Below the pieces are notes generated by a model that was not told the DNA's origin, did not search any database, and saw only the letters and a program-made list of their open reading frames with translations. A stretch of 64,000 nt of DNA from Sanderia malayensis (Eukaryota > Cnidaria > Scyphozoa > Semaeostomeae > Pelagiidae): NCBI GenBank assembly GCA_013076295.1, contig RQOL01000616.1:496001-560000 (forward strand), written 5' to 3'. The position numbers and the translations under genes were made by a program. Shown here one piece after another: positions 57,201 to 64,000 of the stretch (the first letter of the stretch is position 1; every line of letters starts with the position of its first letter).

Positions 57201-60005
57201 TCACTTAACAATAGCATTGAATATAATTATTTCTATCAATGTTTAGGCATTCAAAGAATTGAAACCGGCTGTTGACAAGAAGTCAGAGTATCTGGATATC
57301 ACCACAGAAGATGAATTGCAAAATATGCAAAATATTAAAATGAAGAAATGGCAAAAGAAGAAATTTGAGCACCAGAAAGAAGTAAAGAAATTTCAGGAAA
57401 AAAGCTCAAAGCAACAGAATACAAAGAAAATGTTGAAGCCAGGTATATTTTATATCTTTTTAAAAACCTGCATTATCATCCTTTCATTCAGGCAGTTGAT
57501 CCATGATTTCTTACTTTATTGCATTAGCTACTTGGGGATTTGTAGAATGGTTAATATAGCTTTGAAAATCGGAAACATAGTGAAACATAATAACTACTAA
57601 AGCTTTTCGTCTGACACTCATCGGAGTAGTACGTCAGAAAGGGAACAAAAAAGGAAGCCTAACAAACTATTATACCCAAAAGAGGATCGAAATTGGCCAA
57701 TCAGAAAAGAGGTGAATGATTGGTATAGCGCAAAAACAACCAATCATCATCTGTGATAGAACAATAGATTATTGAAAGAGTCCCAGTGGAAATACGAACT
57801 CCTTCTGTCTACACAATATGGGATCCATGGTTTTGATGTACACAGATTCTAAAATTCTCAAGTGACATTTTGACTTTGCTCTGCCGATAATGCGAAAATA
57901 ATCCTAGTTTTGAGCACATTCTGGGTTGTCGAGTAAATGTTGACCTATAGCAGATTCGTGTTTTAGAAGCTATTTTGAAGTTCTGTACCGATCAAAGATT
58001 GCTCTACTAGAATGATTAATAGTATAGTTTTAATGGTATGCTAATGTGTTACAATTTTATTGCATTTATTTGCAGATGCATGCACAAAGAAAGACCTTGC
58101 AGATCTGCCAGGAAGACTCATCGATTGGTTCCACGTTCTCAAATCAAACACTTTTAAGAAAGAGAAATTAGGCAAAACATTGAAAGAAATGAAATTTCTT
58201 GATGCCAAATTAAGAGCAATGTGTGAGTATATTGGAAATAATAAAATAAATACGTTCTAATCTTGGCTTTTGATGCTTGTGTGGCATGCATATACAATTA
58301 TTAGCTATATATTAGATATACAGATGTATTATATATATATGTTGCCAAGTATCAGAGAAAGTCAACATATAAGGAGATACAGACAAATGCTTGAAATATT
58401 GTAGAATCAATTCAATAAGATTGAAGTTTATTAATTATTAGTTTATTATCACTGCTGTTTATTTTATTTTATGCTTACTGATTCGAGATAGCTGCCTATG
58501 AATAATAATAGTTGAGAACTTGCTGAAATTTGTTCTATAAAAATCTCTTTTTTGTTGTTGTTTTATTCAGATGTGTCTCTGGCTTGTAAGCAAGATCCAC
58601 TACGTCCTGATAGCGAGGTTTTCTGCTTGCAACCGGTTGAATGGATGTTTGATTACTTGGATACGAATAACGACAATATCCTTCAAGACAAGGAGCTTGC
58701 TGACATCGAGGAGGCAGATGGAGAACATTGCATGAAAAAGTTTTTCTTGGGTTGCGACCGAAACAGAAATGGAACTGTGGAGAAAGTCGAATTTTGTAGA
58801 TGCCTGTGCGTTGGTAAGTTCATTGGAATATTTTCTCGTAATCCAAAGTACGTCAATAATCGCTAATACTTTTGGACGGAATAGTTTTTGGGCCCAAGGG
58901 TTGTCAGAACTTGTTGTTGTCCAAAGGTTTTCAAAATTTGGCGAATACCCCTGTCTAAAGTAGAATAATGGAAATCTAATAGCAATGGGACAGATACCTG
59001 GACGCATGTATTTCTTGAAGCCGCAACACCGTGAATAAAGTAGCTTGCAAATGAACTTGCCTCTTTGCTGATCAAGTTCAAACTGATCTCTCACATTCGT
59101 TTTGCAGAACCTCCATGCACCAAAGCTATTGAAGATATCCCAACTTTGCTTGTCTCTGGTGTTCCGCAACCTGTGCCAGGTCTGTTCGCACCCAAGTGTG
59201 ACGAAGATGGTTTCTACATTGCCAAACAGTGTACTGACAAGGAATGCTTCTGCGTTGATAGAAACGGACAAGAGGTAGAAGAGACGAGAGTTAAAGGCAA
59301 AAACCTTGATTGTGGTGAGTATTTATGCTTAAAATATGTTTTGTTTAAAGCCCCCCCCCCCAATGATTCGAATACGTTTTTTTTGTTGGGAAGTTCTTTC
59401 AGCCTAGCCTTCTGACTTTCTCAACTGGTTCCTAATTTCAACAGTACACCTTTTCAGCACTTTCTTAGCGTAGAACTGGATAGTTTTACCTTGCTGAGCA
59501 TGTGCAGTGATGTAAAATGCCATATTTGTATAAAAAAACTCCAACGTCATAACACATATAAATAACGTAGAAGCAAGACAACAACTTATCTCGAAATACA
59601 TACATAGAACATAGATATGTTATAACTAGACATCTCTAAGTGAATGTAAGTCCTGCACAATTGTTTGCAGTTTTGTACATGTTTCTGGTCTCTAGTGATC
59701 TCACACAGTCTTGCGCAATGACCATTGTCTGAGAAAGTCAACATTTATGATTTTAATCAGCTGAAGGAAAATAAAGATTGTACTAATCAAATTCAACTGC
59801 AGCAAAATTTCAATTCTGCTCAAAGCGATAATGGTGACTGAACGGCCTACGATAAAAGGTGGGGAAAGGTGGGGCCTACAATGTCTCTACATTTCTCCCA
59901 TTTTAATTCACTTTTATCTTTTTCTTAGCTGACAATACCATCCGCCAAGATGCAAGGCCAGTCAAGAAGTATGATTCAGATATTCCTGAATATTTGCTTC
60001 CATGA
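54232..60005 (+). CDS. Testican (SPOCK)-like: Kazal, SPARC-EC and thyroglobulin-1 domains
   Basis: Exons 54232-54303, 55351-55372, 55560-55635, 56241-56389, 56531-56652, 57247-57442, 58076-58222, 58571-58813, 59108-59314 and 59929-60005 total 1311 nt (436 aa), close to vertebrate testicans. Signal peptide 1-16. A follistatin/Kazal part (about 32-106) contains VCGSDGNTYVNHC. A charged, Lys/Glu-rich helical linker (107-212) follows. The SPARC extracellular calcium-binding domain (213-342) has EF-hand loops DTNNDNILQDKE and DRNRNGTVEKVE. The thyroglobulin type-1 domain (343-411) has PGLFAPKCDEDGFY and CFCV where CWCV is usual. Domain order Kazal-EC-Tg is that of testicans, secreted matrix proteoglycans that bind calcium and inhibit proteases. 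No Ser-Gly glycosaminoglycan cluster is evident at the C-terminus, so proteoglycan status is doubtful. Confidence 0.9.
55763..55975. repeat. 30-bp tandem repeat in SPOCK-like intron
   Basis: Seven copies of GGTCAAATCACACATAAACT followed by CAAGATTGAG. Because 30 is divisible by three it is open in several frames on both strands (for example GQITHKLKIE), but it lies between good splice sites of the testican gene and is not coding. Confidence 0.9.
57048..57178. repeat. Left-end copy of the CAATCTTTGATC MITE family
   Basis: Starts CAATCTTTGATCGGTACAGA and continues into the shared GAAACATAGCGAAACATAAT block, ending in an inverted GAGTAG/CTACTC motif (TACTACTCCGATGAGTAG). Truncated on the right. 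Lies in the SPOCK-like intron 5. Confidence 0.65.
57560..57996. mobile_element. Right-end copy of the CAATCTTTGATC MITE family
   Basis: Begins in GAAAATCGGAAACATAGTGA and ends TCTGTACCGATCAAAGATTG, the reverse complement of the terminus seen at 57048. Third relative at 3021. About 435 bp, no ORF, in SPOCK-like intron 6. Confidence 0.7.
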
Positions 60006-60954
60006 AAACAAAACTAAGGGTTACATTTAAGGTTTTGTATTTATTAGTCTAGTTTTATAGTTTTGTGAGATGATTGACGATGTGATGTGCTCGTCATATT
60101 TCGCAACTTGTTTTGTAGCTCATGTAGGCTTTGAGTAATGATTATGACAAACATTTTTCTTTGTCAATATGTTTTGAACATGTAACGTGTAATCTTTAAT
60201 TTCCTATTTGCTAAAACTTTCTACAAAAAGTAAGTGCAGTTTTCTCAAGGAGCCACCAGGAGAGTTGCCTCTTGTTACCGGCTATCTTTTGCACATGGTT
60301 TTATATAATGTTGCCGTTTTTTGGTATTTTCTACTTATTTTTTATATAAATTTTCATTATTGTTGTTGTTATAATGGTTAAAATAATACGTTTTTGACAA
60401 AGTATTTTGTATCTTTTTTTCGAAATAATCTCGACTTGTGCATAATGGTGCAATCTGTAAGTATATTTCTCAGGGTCCATTTGGTTCTTATGAATATCCT
60501 TTTTTTATTATTTCAATATAAAAAGGTTGATTATCAGCTTATTTAGTTGTTCGGATGGGGCACTTGGGATTAAATAGGTAAACTCACCCCTCTCCAATCA
60601 GGGATCAAAATGTAGGAGCATGGCACATCCCACTCAAGAGGGCTGGTAACCAGAGTCTTGTCTTATCTTGGCCTAAATTAAGATTTAAGAACAAATTAAA
60701 TTGACGAATTCATTTTCAGTATCAATGTTCTGTACATTAAGACATATCATCAGTGTGATAAAGTGAACTTCTTTAAAGAAAAGCGATTTTTTTATAATGA
60801 CACGTCAATTTAAGTGGTTGAACAGCGAAGCATAACGTCTTTTGCGAAGTTGAATTTAAGGTTCAAATTGAAGAAGATAGGCCCATTTGCATGTTAAAAC
60901 TAAACCCAAATTACCAAGCGTATAGCTTCCAGCTTTAAAACAGTCCATTCGATG
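60006..60954. other. Intergenic region between SPOCK-like and TUSC2
   Basis: AT-rich 3' UTR and promoter space. Nothing recognised. Confidence 0.55.
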
Positions 60955-61612
60955 ATGGGTTCAGCTGTATCTTCTGTAGTTAATTATGCGAAATGGGTGC
61001 TGGGTTGGGACTCAGACAACTCAGCAAATGAAATGGCCCTGACTCCATTGGCACAACCTTTCATTTACTCCAGAAGAAGGTTGGTTATAACTATATATCT
61101 ACATTTCTGGCACTTTATAAACAATTTGATCAAGGCAGCAGATTTATGTAACGTTGTCCACGTCCACAATTCATAGCTATTTATATTTTTCTTTTGTAGC
61201 TCAATGTGCTTTGACGAAGACGGTGATGTTGCTCATGAGTTTTATGAAGAGATGGTACCTTCAAGCGGCAAGCCCTGGATGAAACAAATAACTGAAAATC
61301 TTTTCGAGCAGGTAAGTTTGATTCAAAATCATATCGTATCCTCAACTCCCAGTCAGGTCAGTGGAGTATGGCCAGAACTTTTGTGTGTGCGAGGAAAAAT
61401 TTCCATTTCCTTGTCCCCCCCCTTTTTTATTGGGTGCAGCACACAGCTTGACTTGACTGGAATTTTGAAAATTGAGTTTCAACTCTACACAGGTTGAAGT
61501 GCTTCAAATATTAATAAGTATTTGTGTTCTTGTTTATCAGGGAATGGTGAAGTTGAAGTACCCACGTCTTCATGTTGACTTTCCGCTTGCCCTCTACGAA
61601 GGACAAATATGA
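60955..61612 (+). CDS. TUSC2: TUSC2 (FUS1) homologue
   Basis: Exons 60955-61079, 61200-61311 and 61541-61612 give 309 nt, 102 aa, close to vertebrate TUSC2 (110 aa). The C-terminal two thirds carry the family signature: FIYSRRSSM, FDEDGDVAHEFYEE, then GMVKLKYPRLHVDFPLALYE. Two ATGs are adjacent; the second was chosen because it gives MGSAVSS, an N-myristoylation motif as in the vertebrate protein. Family knowledge: a small myristoylated mitochondrial protein involved in calcium handling and tumour suppression in mammals. Nothing unusual in this copy. Confidence 0.92.
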
Positions 61613-63383
61613 AGCAAGAATAGTCAGTGAGTGAATTTTGATTCCTATTCATCTTGAAAATGTACTGTTCTTACCAAAATCTCCACTGGATGTACATGTC
61701 AACAGCTAAATGTCAATGTCCAAAGATCTTAAGCCATGCTGGTTATTGGTGGGTTGTATAAACAGCTTTTTAGCTCATTCCAACTGTCCAGCTTTGTTTG
61801 AGACACCGTGCGTGCAGTCTTGGTGCAATTCATTTGAATTTATCATTGCCAACATGACTAATTGATTTATACTGAATATTTAAACATGCAATCTTGAATG
61901 ATAATTTCCTTAAAATGCCACGCATGTTTATGTAATAGAAAGTCTGCAAGAGTAATGTTTGTGATGCCATAGTAGAAAATACGGGAATTTTAAGTAAAGA
62001 CATTTTTGATCTGTATGCGAGTATGGTGCATTTTATAGTTGTTTAATTCAATTACTGATACCTACTTTAGATTCTTGGGTGCCAAAATTTGTCGTGGTTT
62101 ATAGTTTCATATAAAAAGTTACCATGTGTTGTAACAGTTAACAAACCAATAAGAACTGGTTGAATGAAACATGGCAATTAAACATTGTAGTTGAATAATT
62201 ATAGATACAATTGCTCTATATGGTTTCTTGGACACCTGATCCAACAGAATAGTATAGCTGGTATAATATTTATATTTCCTAAAGCCTCATATTTGGTGAT
62301 ACCGGTTTGAGGGGTGATTCCTTTGTTTCGCGTATTCTTGGCGTCTGACCACAACCACCAACAATTGGTATCATTGCAGCAAGATAAGATAAGCGCCGCC
62401 GGCCTGTGATGAAATCTTTTTGCGTTTTTAATCAGTGCTTGAACAAATAGAAATGTGTTTGGTTTGCGCTTTTCATTTCAACCGTTACTTCGCTATTCTG
62501 ACGAACATTCAGCAAAGACTGTTACTGTTTGCATTGAAAATGGTCTGATTGCATTTGTCATTGTATATCATTCGCAACCTTTTAAAGCTTGTCTGTCTGA
62601 CGCTATTTTGATTACTGTTATACGTAACTGCTGATCATTCGAGTCAATATTGAATTATATATTCTGTGTGTTTCATGCCGCCATTCTTGATACTCGTCAG
62701 CCATTCTTATCTCTGATCTTCTTTCAATATAATATGACAGAGTTTGTTCGTCAAAGTTTAACAGCCCTGCATATTTTACAAAATTTTTGTCCATCGCATG
62801 ACCCAAAAGCTATTAAAATTAATTATGTCCCATTTGATTTACGATTAGATATCCTAATTTTGAGACTTTGAGAGCTTCTGGTCTTGACATCTCGAACTCA
62901 AGAGAGTCGTCCAGGTTCCCTTTGGCACAAACACGATTCTCTGGCCTGACATCAACAGCCTCGTTCTACAATTTCTAAATTTTAAATCCATCCCATCCTT
63001 AGTTAATCAAAATATCAATGAAATTATCTAATTGCAGTTTATCTTATCTTGATTTATTCGGGTTTGATTTTCCCTTTACATTTCTCGATTTTTAACCATG
63101 AGCATATGTTTGCGTTCAAGATTTTGATAATGGAAACCAAAGACCGATTTTGCTGACTCATTAAATTTCGAAGTTCTCTCACGTTCAAATTGACAATGGA
63201 GGTAACTATCACATTTGACAGGAGGAAACACTCGAGTCCTTCGTAAAGCTGATTTTCGTGTGCATTGCGTAATTTTTTTATTTGCTTAATTTTCACGCGT
63301 ATTCGAGAACCGTGTCTTTTTAAATTATCAACGACACGCAGGTTTCTATCTGACACTACTTAATAACATTAAATAGCCCGAAG

Positions 63384-63416
<33 letters not shown>

Positions 63417-63930
63417 AATTTATTTTACGTTGGCAAGAAAAAAAAATATATATACATAGCTAATAAGCTAATTAACGCCAACAAGATAAAGTTTAAAACC
63501 TATTTTACAATTTCCCAAATAAATAAATAAATAAATAAATTAATTAATTAAATTAAATAAAATTAATTAAAGAGAGCGATCCTATTCCATTCTGCCAGTC
63601 CAAATCGACTTGCGGCAGTGTTTTGGAATTATCCAATAATATTTCGAGCATTTCGTGTGTATCGGCCAGTTACACTAATCTTCCAGGTGCGTTTTTTTAT
63701 AATCTCATTGCTTTTGTCAATCTTTATGTGCATGCTATACAGCACGTTGTATTTTGATGCTAGACCATTTTTGACATATGATTTATTAAACAAACAACAA
63801 TTTAGAATGATCTTAAGTAAGCCCTCCTTATAAGCATAAGCATATATTGGATAATAAAATTGGCAACTGAAAGTGTGACAATAATTATTTTTTTGGCTAT
63901 AACTTAAAATGCATGCCAAGTGGTGTTAAT
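61613..63930. other. Terminal region with no supported gene
   Basis: TUSC2 3' sequence, then AT-rich DNA. Minus-strand frames at 62618-62806 and 63054-63356 are Lys/Arg-rich but have no motif I recognise and no clear splice partners. A (TTA)n run lies at 63386-63412 and an (AATA)n/(AATT)n run at 63520-63570. Confidence 0.5.
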
Positions 63931-63933
63931 TAA

Positions 63934-64000
63934 TCGGTGGTGTAGCCTAGCGGTTAAGGCTCTGGGTTTGATCCTCTTGAGGCCATGCCTTTACTGGTTC
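63934..64000 (+). mobile_element. Truncated tRNA-like SINE head at window edge
   Basis: An A box TAGCCTAGCGG (63943-63953) and a B box GGGTTTGATCC (63964-63974) lie only 10 bp apart, much closer than in a tRNA, so the anticodon arm is missing. The element continues past the window. Confidence 0.5.

Noticed and set aside
62618..63356. Two minus-strand basic frames as a possible retroelement or host gene
   Set aside because: No recognised motif, no polymerase or nuclease signature and no convincing splice sites.
1..64000. CRISPR arrays, operons and bacterial-type signals
   Set aside because: All tandem repeats lack unique spacers, and genes have spliceosomal introns.

Overview
The window is nuclear DNA of an invertebrate animal. 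Every gene but two is split by GT-AG introns with consistent exon phases, the sequence is AT-rich, and the products are metazoan families (adhesion GPCR, testican, TUSC2, GSTCD, MFSD8/CLN7, a cGAS-like receptor). The density of small inverted-repeat elements and the gene content would fit a cnidarian or another early-branching marine animal. That placement is inference; the species cannot be read from the sequence.

Layout, left to right. (1) 25-10482 (+): a 20-exon adhesion GPCR with a Thr- and Lys-rich ectodomain, GAIN/GPS and 7TM. (2) 12027-19176 (+): GSTCD, a GST-C plus Rossmann methyltransferase protein in nine exons; its fifth intron carries a 1.48 kb fold-back element made of minisatellite arms. 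An acidic-coding minisatellite follows its stop codon and is itself interrupted by another fold-back element (about 19586-20323). (3) 20823-21851 (-): an intronless secreted or membrane-anchored protein with a Ly6/three-finger-like cysteine pattern. (4) 39091 down to 23745 (-): probably one large secreted protein of about 1645 residues, with beta-rich modules in its N-terminal exons and a helical, Cys-containing C-terminal half. The intron between 33632 and 28644 holds (5) an intronless same-strand gene, 33175-30110, encoding ankyrin repeats fused to a cGAS-like nucleotidyltransferase. (6) 41324-46410 (+): an MFSD8/CLN7-type transporter in ten exons. (7) 48743-53995: a complete DNA transposon of 5253 bp with a 6-bp target duplication and inverted ends that contain tandem arrays. 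It has two convergent genes, one for a zinc-ribbon/HECT-like protein and one for a zinc-ribbon/DDE integrase. (8) 54232-60005 (+): testican (SPOCK)-like proteoglycan core. (9) 60955-61612 (+): TUSC2. The last 2 kb holds no gene I can support and ends in a tRNA-like SINE head.

The host genes look like unrelated housekeeping and cell-surface genes rather than a pathway. The most interesting material is the HECT/integrase transposon, whose two genes begin with inverted copies of the same 67-nt zinc-ribbon exon; the ankyrin-cGAS-like sensor nested in another gene's intron; and several unrelated elements built to the same plan of inverted termini plus tandem-repeat arms. Exon boundaries were placed by eye from splice consensus and phase; homology calls come from recognised motifs, not database searches.
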